A stretch of 6,173 nucleotides of DNA, taken from the NCBI GenBank assembly GCA_017935525.1, contig JAGBHJ010000247.1, forward strand, positions 1-6,173, read 5' to 3'. This stretch comes from Clostridia bacterium (GTDB taxonomy: Bacteria > Bacillota > Clostridia > HGM11327). Below, one piece after another: positions 1 through 5,689 of this stretch; position 1 is the stretch's first letter, and each line of letters opens with the position of its first letter. The notes under the pieces are model-generated. The model did not search any database. It saw only the letters and a list, made by a program, of their open reading frames with translations, and was not told where the DNA came from. The translations under genes were made by a program, and so were the position numbers.

Positions 1-434
1 AGGTGCATACCTATAAGCGTGCCGCCGATGTCAAGCCCTGCTTTGGCGCTTATCTGCTCAACTGCAACGGGGTCGTCAAAGTGCTTGTATGCAGTAGTGG
101 CAAAGGAGCCGCCTGCCTTGGGCTGGGGCACCACCCATACGGGGGGATAGCCGAATTTTTCCGCTGCCTCGCGCTCGATTATCAACGCTCTGTTGAGGTG
201 CTCACAACACTGTGCCGCAAGGTAAATTCCTTTTTCCTTAAATATGGGGTATATTGCCTCAAAAAGTGCTTCCGCTACCTCGTATGCGGAGTTTGAGCCG
301 ATCTTGCTGCCGATAACCTCGCTGGTGGAGCACCCGATAACGAAGACTTCCCCTGCCTTGATGCCCGACACCTCAATAAGCTCTGTGACTATGCTTTTTG
401 CCTGTTGGGTTATTTCTTTTGTAAATTCATCCAT
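1..434 (-). CDS. ywlG: YwlG/UPF0340 (TIGR01440, DUF436) family protein, 3' end cut off by window edge
   Basis: N-terminal 144 complete codons of a conserved Firmicutes protein of unknown biochemical function; the family is about 180 residues, so roughly 35-40 residues lie outside the window. Family-like motifs are GCSTSEVIGSKIG (residues 34-46), AAQCCEHLNRAL (73-84), VVPQPKAGGSFAT (101-113) and DIGGTLIGMH (135-144), which ends at the edge. There is no signal peptide or membrane segment, so it is probably cytoplasmic. The ATG at 434 is preceded by GAAAGG (442-447) with a 7-nt spacer. A second ATG two codons' length away (428-430) is out of frame. The gene starts 18 bp after the ddl stop on the same strand, so it is probably cotranscribed with ddl. 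The family assignment rests on recalled motif similarity. The conserved Cys-Cys-Glu-His stretch (76-79) could be functional, but that is inference. Confidence 0.88.
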   Translation of the reverse strand, partial: MDEFTKEITQQAKSIVTELIEVSGIKAGEVFVIGCSTSEVIGSKIGSNSAYEVAEALFEAIYPIFKEKGIYLAAQCCEHLNRALIIEREAAEKFGYPPVWVVPQPKAGGSFATTAYKHFDDPVAVEQISAKAGLDIGGTLIGMH

Positions 435-452
435 GGTCTTGCCTTTCTTTTG

Positions 453-1532
453 TTAAAAGCTGATGCTGTTTTTGCTGCTTGCATTTTCTATTGCCAGCTC
501 AAAGAGCTTGTCGATAAGCTCCTGGCAGGAAATGCCCATATTCATCATAAGCATGGGGTACATGGATATTTTTGTAAAGCCGGGGAGAGTGTTGACCTCG
601 TTGAGGAGCACCTTGCCCTCGCTCCTTGTTACAAAGAAATCCACGCGGGAAAGTCCCTTGCAGTTAAGCGCCTTGTACGTCTTCTTTGCCCATCTGCGAA
701 CCTCCTCCATGATGCTTTCGTCCAGCTTGGCGGGGATGTATATGGGGGAGTCAAAGTCGTCGTCATACTTTGCCTTGTAATCGTAGAATTCGTTGGCGGA
801 AACGACCTCACCCGGAATGGATGCCACAAGGTCGGTGTTGCCCAGCACGGCGCATTCTATCTCTCTGCCGTCAACAAACTCCTCTGCTATCACCTTTCTG
901 TCGTATATCAATGCGGTGTTGATGGCTTCTATGAGGGACTCTCTGTTCTTTGCCTTGCTGATGCCGACGCTGGAGCCCATGTTGGCAGGCTTGACGAATA
1001 TTGGGTAGCCCAAAGCCTCCTCAAAGCGGGCAATGATCTCGTCCTGTGACGCTGCCCATTCGTGAGCCTCGCAGTAGTCAAACTTGCACTGGGGGATGCC
1101 GTTGTAGCCGCATATCTGCTTTGCAACCACCTTATCCATTGCCGCCGCAGAGCCAAGCACCTCGGAGCCTACGTAAGGAATACCGCACAGCTCCAGCACG
1201 CTCTGAATGGTACCGTCCTCGGCGTATGTGCCGTGCATTACGGGGAAGGCTACGTCAAGGTTGACCACCGTTGTGGGGTCCTCCAGCAGAAAATAGCCCT
1301 TAAACGTAGGGTCGGGGGGCAACACGATGGGGCGGGACGCCGTCTGCCATGCTTCCAGCTTGGCGGGGTCACCCTCATACAGAAGCCACTGCCCCTGTCT
1401 TGTGATGCCTATCATGTGAATATTGTATTTGCTCTGATCCACGTTTGCCAGCACGGTCTTAGCGGATTGAATAGATACGTCATGCTCGTTTGAGCGTCCG
1501 CCGAATATGATGGCGGCATTTAATTTGCTCAT
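453..1532 (-). CDS. ddl: D-alanine--D-alanine ligase
   Basis: Cytoplasmic ATP-grasp enzyme that joins two D-alanines using ATP, giving the dipeptide added by MurF to peptidoglycan precursors. The 359-residue product has normal family length. Visible motifs are GGRSNEHDVS (11-20, with Glu16 for the first D-Ala), HGTYAEDG (100-107), the ATP-binding KPANMGSSVGISK (181-193), the omega-loop YKAKY (252-256), RVDFF (296-300, metal-binding Asp298) and NEVNTLPGFT (311-320). The omega-loop tyrosine and SSVG serine favour D-Ala-D-Ala rather than VanA-type D-Ala-D-Lac synthesis. I chose the ATG at 1530-1532 because GGAAGGGA lies 9 nt upstream. An in-frame ATG at 1551-1553 would add seven residues, but it sits in a stem-loop arm and would put this Shine-Dalgarno site inside the gene. 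It is followed closely by ywlG. Transcription may come from a weak local promoter or by read-through from sleB-ypeB. Confidence 0.95.
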   Translation of the reverse strand: MSKLNAAIIFGGRSNEHDVSIQSAKTVLANVDQSKYNIHMIGITRQGQWLLYEGDPAKLEAWQTASRPIVLPPDPTFKGYFLLEDPTTVVNLDVAFPVMHGTYAEDGTIQSVLELCGIPYVGSEVLGSAAAMDKVVAKQICGYNGIPQCKFDYCEAHEWAASQDEIIARFEEALGYPIFVKPANMGSSVGISKAKNRESLIEAINTALIYDRKVIAEEFVDGREIECAVLGNTDLVASIPGEVVSANEFYDYKAKYDDDFDSPIYIPAKLDESIMEEVRRWAKKTYKALNCKGLSRVDFFVTRSEGKVLLNEVNTLPGFTKISMYPMLMMNMGISCQELIDKLFELAIENASSKNSISF

Positions 1533-1541
1533 ATATGTAAG

Positions 1542-1549
1542 TCCCTTCC
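1542..1549 (-). promoter_or_regulatory. Ribosome binding site that sets the ddl start
   Basis: Minus-strand GGAAGGGA with a 9-nt spacer to the ATG at 1532. It starts 2 nt after the 3' arm of the 1551-1577 stem-loop, so the hairpin leaves it exposed. This supports the shorter, 359-residue Ddl. Confidence 0.7.
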
Positions 1550-1550
1550 G

Positions 1551-1577
1551 CATTTCCCGAGCAAAGCTCGGGAAATG
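1551..1577. repeat. Perfect 12-bp inverted repeat (stem-loop) between ypeB and ddl
   Basis: Arms CATTTCCCGAGC (1551-1562) and GCTCGGGAAATG (1566-1577) are perfect reverse complements around a 3-nt loop, AAA on the plus strand. In the minus-strand transcript it would form a stable hairpin just before the ddl ribosome binding site. Neither side has a T-run: the minus strand continues CGGAAGGGAC and the plus strand AATATGATTG. A standard intrinsic terminator is therefore not supported. It could be an mRNA stabiliser or 3'-end signal for sleB-ypeB, a protein or RNA control site in the ddl leader, or a dispersed palindromic repeat. The structure is read directly; the role is unknown. Confidence 0.85.
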
Positions 1578-1603
1578 AATATGATTGATAATTATCCTTA
1601 TAT

Positions 1604-1609
1604 ATTATA
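1604..1609 (-). promoter_or_regulatory. Candidate -10 element of a ddl promoter
   Basis: Minus-strand TATAAT, a perfect sigma-A -10 match, overlaps the ypeB stop codon. At a 17-bp spacing the -35 position (1627-1632) reads TAGCGA, only 3 of 6 matches, and there is no TG extension. Transcription would start near 1597, giving a leader of about 65 nt that contains the stem-loop. The area is AT-rich, so a chance match is quite possible. Confidence 0.3.
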
Positions 1610-2945
1610 CTACAAAATCGCCGTTTTCGCTATATATAATTTTGAAAATTTTTGATTCTTTCAGCGTAAGGACGTTAAAATACAGCATGAATGTCTCTCC
1701 GCCCATACTGCACTTGACCTCGTAGCACAGCTCCTCGTCTCCGCTGTCCGTGGGGATGATGGCAAGGCGTCTGTTTCTTTCCACACAGCTTGTGGGGATA
1801 AGCTCCTGCGGAAGGTCTGCAATGGGCTTTTTGATATCTCTTTCCTTGTGGTTGGCGTAATACTGCAAGCCCTCAAAGCCCTCCACAGCGCAGTTTTCCA
1901 GGTTGACCCTCAGCTTTACCATGTCGGGGTAGCAGAAGACGCCGTTGTCGTTGTAGACAAAATTGACGGTGGCAATATTGTTTGTCACCTCGCAATACTG
2001 GGCAACCATGCTGTCGTAGCCGTGAGAGGAAAGAAAGTCCCGGGCTGCCTTGATGGCGTCGTCCCTTGTGTGTTTGGCTGTGCCTGCGCTATTGTTGCAA
2101 AGGAATGAGACCACAACGCCCGTTGCCTTTGACACGTTGCCGTAGTACGTGGTGTTGCCCTTTGTAACGGTGACGCACCAAAGAGGGATGGAGCCGTTGA
2201 CCTCATCGCAGGCAATGGCCTGAAAGGCGTTGTCCGCGCCCAGATAGTCCAGAAAGATCTTTGTTGCTTGCTGGGAGGTGATGGACTTGTTGCCGTTTTC
2301 TGTGATCTGCTTGTTTATAACGGCGTCTGCAAAGGGGCCATCGTAAATAAGCGTGGGGTAATCGATGCTTTCCGTCTGTATGCCCTCAATAATGTTAAAG
2401 AAATTATCGGAGAGCATATCCAGCTCGCTGACCTCTTGGTTAAGGTAGACGGACCAGTCGTGTTGTTCTTGCGTGTCGCCGCAGATGGTGGAAAGGGCCG
2501 AATTCATGCCGTTGACGCTTGTCCTTAATGCCTTGATGCTGTCGTTAAGCTGCTGGGCGGGAATATTGCCCTCGGCGGCGCCGTAGAGCATAAATTTGGA
2601 GTAATCCTCCAGCTGATTGAAGTATTTGTTCAGCACTACGGTGTATTCCGACGAAATGGGGAGTGCATTCAGCGCAGCTGCAGCGGAGGATGCATCGTCG
2701 ATGATGTCCGTCAGAATGCGTACTGCCTGAGTGCTTTCGGAGCATACGGAAAGCTTGGATAAGCTGTTTTCTATCTCCGTGCATCGCTGGGTAAGAGAGC
2801 TTAAGCTTTGCTCGTAGGCATTTGTGATGCGGGATGTGGAGTATTTCATATCGCTTCGATGGTCAATGGCGTTAAAGCCCAGCCCAATATTGAGTGCTAT
2901 GGACAGACCGAGGGTGAATAGAATTATTTTGTGAGAGTTTTTCAT
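1605..2945 (-). CDS. ypeB: Spore germination protein YpeB
   Basis: 446 residues, close to the roughly 450 of Bacillus YpeB. In Bacillus, YpeB is needed for SleB to be stably present in the dormant spore, at the forespore inner membrane. Residues about 7-24 form a single uncleaved N-terminal membrane anchor after a short basic stretch. A helical region (about 30-190) follows, then the family hallmark YPTLIYDGPF (196-205). The C-terminal half has PepSY-type repeats, with recognisable starts around 223-280 (SQQATKIFLDYLG) and 293-355, including FCYPDMVKLRV (337-347). GAAAGGA lies 6 nt before the ATG at 2945, and the gene starts 21 bp after the sleB stop, which indicates cotranscription. The protein has 12 cysteines, which is notable for an exported domain. 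The stop TAA at 1605-1607 overlaps a possible ddl promoter. Family call is firm from sequence plus context. Confidence 0.93.
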   Translation of the reverse strand: MKNSHKIILFTLGLSIALNIGLGFNAIDHRSDMKYSTSRITNAYEQSLSSLTQRCTEIENSLSKLSVCSESTQAVRILTDIIDDASSAAAALNALPISSEYTVVLNKYFNQLEDYSKFMLYGAAEGNIPAQQLNDSIKALRTSVNGMNSALSTICGDTQEQHDWSVYLNQEVSELDMLSDNFFNIIEGIQTESIDYPTLIYDGPFADAVINKQITENGNKSITSQQATKIFLDYLGADNAFQAIACDEVNGSIPLWCVTVTKGNTTYYGNVSKATGVVVSFLCNNSAGTAKHTRDDAIKAARDFLSSHGYDSMVAQYCEVTNNIATVNFVYNDNGVFCYPDMVKLRVNLENCAVEGFEGLQYYANHKERDIKKPIADLPQELIPTSCVERNRRLAIIPTDSGDEELCYEVKCSMGGETFMLYFNVLTLKESKIFKIIYSENGDFVV

Positions 2946-2966
2946 GGTTTTTCCTTTCGTAAAGGG

Positions 2967-3674
2967 TCAGTTGCCGCGGGCAAACACGTGATTGCCTATT
3001 GTGGTGTGGATCTTTAACTGGCGTATCCACTGGTTTGTGGCGGTCTTGGGGTTATAGTAATACAGCGCGCCGTAGGATGGGTCCCAGCCGTTGAGGGCGT
3101 CCCTGGCGGCATTGATGGCGGTCTGGTCGGGGGAGAGGTTTATCTGTCCGTCGTTGACGCAGGTAAACGCCCAAGGCTGATACACAACGCCCGATATGGT
3201 GTTGGGGAAGTCGGGGGATTCAACTCTGTTGAGCACTACCGCAGCAACTGCCACCTGCCCCGTGTATGGCTCGCCTCGCGCTTCGCCATATACCACCTTT
3301 GCCAATAGGTAAAGGTCGTTGCTTGATACACCCGAGGATGAGCCTGAGGAGGATGAGGATGACGAGCCTTGGTTCAGATTTACGCCGATAAGGGCGGCGG
3401 TTTCCGGACCTACAATGCCGTCAGCCTTTGCGCCGTTCTTCTTTTGAAATTTGATGACGGCGGCTTCTGTCTGCTTGCCGAAGACTCCGTCTACCGCGCC
3501 GTCGTAATAGCCCCACGTTTTCAGTCGGCGCTGAATGGTGCGTACTACCTCGCCTTGAGAGCCGTACTTGACGGCGGTGGCAGAAAAGGATATCTGCGGG
3601 AACGTGAGGAGCATTGACCCCACAAAAGCCATTGCCAGCAGAATGTAGGTTATTTTTCTGTAAGTGTTTTTCAT
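2967..3674 (-). CDS. sleB: Spore cortex-lytic enzyme SleB (germination lytic transglycosylase)
   Basis: SleB degrades muramic-delta-lactam-containing cortex peptidoglycan during germination. The 235-residue protein has a signal peptide (about 1-32, cleavage probably near SFSA). Next come a peptidoglycan-binding type-1 domain (about 36-97, with GSQGEVVRTIQRRL and DGIVGPETAAL), a Ser/Gly linker (about 103-118) and a CwlJ/SleB hydrolase domain (119-235). Glu131 in YGEARGEP corresponds to the catalytic glutamate of Bacillus SleB. GQVAVAAVVLNR (139-150), AFTCVNDGQI (169-178) and IGNHVFAR (226-233) are further family motifs. The ATG at 3674 has AGGA 9 nt upstream. ypeB follows after 21 bp, matching the Bacillus operon. 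A sigma-G-type promoter lies just upstream, so expression in the forespore is expected. Length and domain order are typical and nothing looks broken. Confidence 0.96.
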   Translation of the reverse strand: MKNTYRKITYILLAMAFVGSMLLTFPQISFSATAVKYGSQGEVVRTIQRRLKTWGYYDGAVDGVFGKQTEAAVIKFQKKNGAKADGIVGPETAALIGVNLNQGSSSSSSSGSSSGVSSNDLYLLAKVVYGEARGEPYTGQVAVAAVVLNRVESPDFPNTISGVVYQPWAFTCVNDGQINLSPDQTAINAARDALNGWDPSYGALYYYNPKTATNQWIRQLKIHTTIGNHVFARGN

Positions 3675-3708
3675 AATAAGATTTCCTTTCGGGGATTTGT
3701 TTTGACTT

Positions 3709-3738
3709 TAGTATGGTCGCAAATTGGCGATTTATTCC
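3709..3738 (-). promoter_or_regulatory. Sigma-G-type (forespore) promoter of sleB-ypeB
   Basis: On the minus strand the -35 GGAATA (3733-3738) is separated by 17 bp from the -10 CATACTA (3709-3715). The Bacillus sigma-G consensus is about TGAATA, 17-18 bp, CATACTA, so the -10 is perfect and the -35 matches 5 of 6. Transcription would start near 3702, leaving a leader of about 28 nt with the sleB ribosome binding site. Known sigma-G control of sleB in Bacillus makes this match much more credible than a random one. Confidence 0.8.
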
Positions 3739-3779
3739 CAATGTTAAAGAAATATCAACAAAAAATGAACAAAATGAAA

Positions 3780-3806
3780 ATATTGTCCGTGGGTGCTTGA
3801 CAATAT
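3780..3806. promoter_or_regulatory. Candidate operator: perfect 8-bp inverted repeat over the importer -35 box
   Basis: ATATTGTC (3780-3787) and GACAATAT (3799-3806) are exact reverse complements separated by 11 bp. The half-sites are centred 19 bp apart, near two helical turns. The right arm covers most of the TTGACA -35 box (3797-3802), where a dimeric repressor would block RNA polymerase. It lies before the transcript start, so it is not an RNA hairpin of this operon. I do not recognise the regulator family. Confidence 0.5.
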
Positions 3807-3825
3807 CGGCGGGATACATTATAAT
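3797..3825 (+). promoter_or_regulatory. Consensus sigma-A promoter of the ABC importer operon
   Basis: TTGACA (3797-3802), an exact 17-bp spacer and TATAAT (3820-3825) match the housekeeping consensus at every position. Transcription should start near 3832, giving a leader of about 30 nt before the GTG at 3863. A promoter this strong in vegetative cells would normally need a repressor, which fits the overlapping inverted repeat. Confidence 0.85.
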
Positions 3826-3850
3826 AATATAATAAAGTACAATGGATGTA

Positions 3851-3856
3851 GAGGGG
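3851..3856 (+). promoter_or_regulatory. Ribosome binding site that sets the GTG start at 3863
   Basis: GAGGGG with a 6-nt spacer to GTG. The upstream in-frame ATG at 3842 has no such site and would lie only about 10 nt from the predicted transcript start, so the GTG is preferred. Confidence 0.7.
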
Positions 3857-3862
3857 ACTTTT

Positions 3863-4867
3863 GTGAAAATACGCAGAATAGCGAAAATATGTGCAATTAT
3901 ATCTGTTCTGTGCCTGTGCTTACAGCTTACGGGCTGTGGGGGCGGAGAAAGGCTCAAGGTGGGCTTTTTCCCCAATATAACCCATTCCCAGGCGCTGTGC
4001 GGTATTTCCCTGGGTACTTTTGATAAAGCACTTGGCGAGGCACTTTCCATTGGCTGGTATGGATTTAACGCAGGTCCGTCGGCGATGGAGTCCATGCGGG
4101 CGGGGCATATAGATATTGCGTATATTGGTCCCGTGCCTACCATCAGCGGATATGAGACCACCGACGGCGGCATAAAAATAATAGCGGGGGTGACCTCGGG
4201 GGGCAGCTTGCTTGTGGCAAGGCGTGACTCCGGCGTAGAGAGCGTTGAGGACCTTGGCGGCAAGACGGTTGCTGTGCCACAGTTTGGCAACACCCAGGAT
4301 ATACTGTTGAGAGGCTTGCTGGATGATGCAGGGCTTGCGCCTATTGATGACGGCGGCAACGTGCAGATAGTGCAGCAGGCAAACGCCAACATAAAGCTTC
4401 TGCTGGAAAACGGCAGCATTGATGCGGCGCTTGTGCCGGAGCCGTGGGGCTCTGCAATGGAGGCAGCGGGCTGCGTGGTGGTGTTGGATAGCGACGATAT
4501 TATGGCGGGGGACTACCCCGTGGCGGTGCTGGTGGTAAGAAAGGAATACCTTGATGAGCACAGGGACAGCGTAAAGCTGTTTTTGGAGCAGCATATCGCC
4601 ACCACAAGGCGTATAAATGACGAAACGGATTATTGCGCCACCGTGGCAAATGACGCCATAGGGCGGTTGACGGGGGTCAGTCTGGAGGCAGACGTGCTGT
4701 CAAAGGCGTTTGACAGAATGGGCGTTGACTATACCGTGGACTTGGGGGCAATAGACAGGTTTATTGATATCTGCAGGTCCCAAGGGCTGATACATGGAGA
4801 TATGACTGCAGAAATGGTCTGTGACACCTCTGTTTTAGAGGAGATATTGGCAGAGCAAAATGATTGA
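3863..4867 (+). CDS. NitT/TauT (SsuA-like) ABC importer, substrate-binding lipoprotein
   Basis: 334-residue extracytoplasmic solute receptor. The signal peptide MKIRR plus a hydrophobic stretch ends in lipobox LTGC, with the lipidated cysteine at residue 25, so it is anchored on the outer face of the membrane. The mature part has the NMT1/SsuA-like periplasmic-binding fold (COG0715 type). Visible motifs are LKVGFFPNITHSQAL (31-45), FNAGPSAMESMRAGHIDIAY (68-87) followed by IGPVP, and VPQFGNTQDILLR (138-150), then a VPEPWG segment further on. Start chosen at GTG 3863: GAGGGG lies 6 nt upstream, and this gives a normal lipoprotein N-terminus, whereas ATG 3842 adds seven residues without a ribosome site. 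The ATPase gene follows after 18 bp. Relatives are annotated for sulfonates, taurine, nitrate or thiamine precursors; the sequence does not decide among them, so no gene symbol is given. Confidence 0.9.
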   Translation: MKIRRIAKICAIISVLCLCLQLTGCGGGERLKVGFFPNITHSQALCGISLGTFDKALGEALSIGWYGFNAGPSAMESMRAGHIDIAYIGPVPTISGYETTDGGIKIIAGVTSGGSLLVARRDSGVESVEDLGGKTVAVPQFGNTQDILLRGLLDDAGLAPIDDGGNVQIVQQANANIKLLLENGSIDAALVPEPWGSAMEAAGCVVVLDSDDIMAGDYPVAVLVVRKEYLDEHRDSVKLFLEQHIATTRRINDETDYCATVANDAIGRLTGVSLEADVLSKAFDRMGVDYTVDLGAIDRFIDICRSQGLIHGDMTAEMVCDTSVLEEILAEQND

Positions 4868-4870
4868 TGT

Positions 4871-4878
4871 GGAAAGGA
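4871..4878 (+). promoter_or_regulatory. Ribosome binding site supporting the TTG start at 4886
   Basis: GGAAAGGA with a 7-nt spacer to TTG. No ATG or GTG in the same frame lies at a suitable distance, and the protein from TTG begins just before the conserved ATPase core. Confidence 0.7.
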
Positions 4879-4885
4879 TAATATT

Positions 4886-5689
4886 TTGGACGGAATAAAG
4901 CTAAAGCTGGAGGGCGTTTGCAAGAGCTACGCAAACGGAGCACACGGCAGCCAACAAGCGGTTGACAACGTGGACCTTGAGATCAAGTCGGGTGAGTTTG
5001 TGTGCATAGTCGGTCCGTCGGGCTGCGGCAAGACCACTCTGATAAATATGATCCTTGGCATAGAAAAGCTGACTGCAGGACGGATACTGATTGATTCCGT
5101 GCCTATAAACGGAGTGGGAAGGGACAGAGCCTGCGTGTTTCAAGAAAATACTTTGTTCCCGTGGCTTTCCGTAAGGGAAAACGTGGAGCTGGGGCTAAAG
5201 GTCAAAAAACGCCGTGTTGAGGGTATGTCAAAGCAGGAAAGACGAGCTTTTGTGGAAAAATATCTGGATAAGGTTGGACTTTTGCCGTACGCTGACCACA
5301 GAATACACCAGCTTTCGGGCGGCATGAAGCAGAGAGTATCCATCGCCAGAGCGTTGGTGCTGGAAACGGAAATTCTTATAATGGATGAGCCATTTGGTGC
5401 GCTGGATATTGCCACAAAGCACAATATGTACCCCGAGCTGTTGAAGATATGGAAGGAGTCGGGCAAGACTCTTATATTTATAACTCACGACATTGAGGAA
5501 GCGGTACTGCTGGCTCAAAGGGTGGTGGTGATGGGCAATGCTCCCCACAGTATAAAAAAGGAGATAAGCATAAGCCTGCCACATCCCAGATCATCCGAGG
5601 ATACAGAGATCGCTTGCGCTGTTGCGGAGATCAAAAGCATGATAGCGGATGCGTATGCCAATGGCGACACGGAGGGTGATTATGAATAA
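4886..5689 (+). CDS. NitT/TauT (SsuB/TauB-like) ABC importer, ATP-binding protein
   Basis: 267-residue cytoplasmic ATPase that powers the importer, acting as a dimer with the permease encoded downstream. All catalytic motifs are intact: Walker A GPSGCGKTT (43-51), Q-loop in VFQENTLFPW (84-93, Gln86), signature LSGGMKQR (143-150), Walker B ILIMDEP (163-169, Glu168), D-loop GALD (171-174) and switch His201 in THDIEEAV. The NTLFPWLSVRENVELGL stretch after the Q-loop is typical of the nitrate/sulfonate/taurine subfamily. The TTG start at 4886 is backed by GGAAAGGA 7 nt upstream; no better start exists. Its last 8 nt overlap the permease start, so the two are probably translationally coupled. Subfamily is clear; the transported substrate is not. 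Confidence 0.95.
   Translation: MDGIKLKLEGVCKSYANGAHGSQQAVDNVDLEIKSGEFVCIVGPSGCGKTTLINMILGIEKLTAGRILIDSVPINGVGRDRACVFQENTLFPWLSVRENVELGLKVKKRRVEGMSKQERRAFVEKYLDKVGLLPYADHRIHQLSGGMKQRVSIARALVLETEILIMDEPFGALDIATKHNMYPELLKIWKESGKTLIFITHDIEEAVLLAQRVVVMGNAPHSIKKEISISLPHPRSSEDTEIACAVAEIKSMIADAYANGDTEGDYE

Noticed and set aside
405..1049. Long open frame on the plus strand opposite ddl
   Set aside because: It is antisense to the well-conserved ddl and the start of ywlG and has no family motifs. It is explained by codon bias of the real genes.
1533..1553. Seven-residue longer start for Ddl
   Set aside because: The ATG at 1553 lies in a stem-loop arm, lacks a Shine-Dalgarno site, and would place GGAAGGGA within the coding region; the start at 1532 is better.
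1551..1577. The stem-loop as a rho-independent terminator
   Set aside because: There is no T-run on either strand after the stem.
1577..1583. Second sigma-G -10 (minus-strand CATATTC) in front of ddl
   Set aside because: Only 6 of 7 matches, and no GHATR-type -35 at 17-18 bp.
3321..3368. Serine-codon repeat in sleB as a possible microsatellite or phase-variation tract
   Set aside because: The codons are mixed (TCG, TCA, TCC, GGC) rather than a pure repeat; it is an ordinary Ser/Gly linker between domains.
3819..3835. PerR/Fur-like box around TTATAATAATATAATAA
   Set aside because: The second half does not align as an inverted repeat; it is explained by the -10 box and AT-rich sequence.
3842..3862. 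ATG at 3842 as the start of the substrate-binding protein
   Set aside because: There is no ribosome site, it is about 10 nt from the predicted transcript start, and it adds residues before a typical lipoprotein signal; GTG 3863 fits better.
3421..4419. Long minus-strand open frame crossing sleB, the divergent promoters and the lipoprotein gene
   Set aside because: It is out of frame with sleB and antisense to the lipoprotein gene, covers both promoters, and its translation has no recognisable domain.
3920..4594. Minus-strand open frame inside the lipoprotein gene
   Set aside because: His/Arg-rich low-information translation antisense to a clear substrate-binding protein; a shadow frame.
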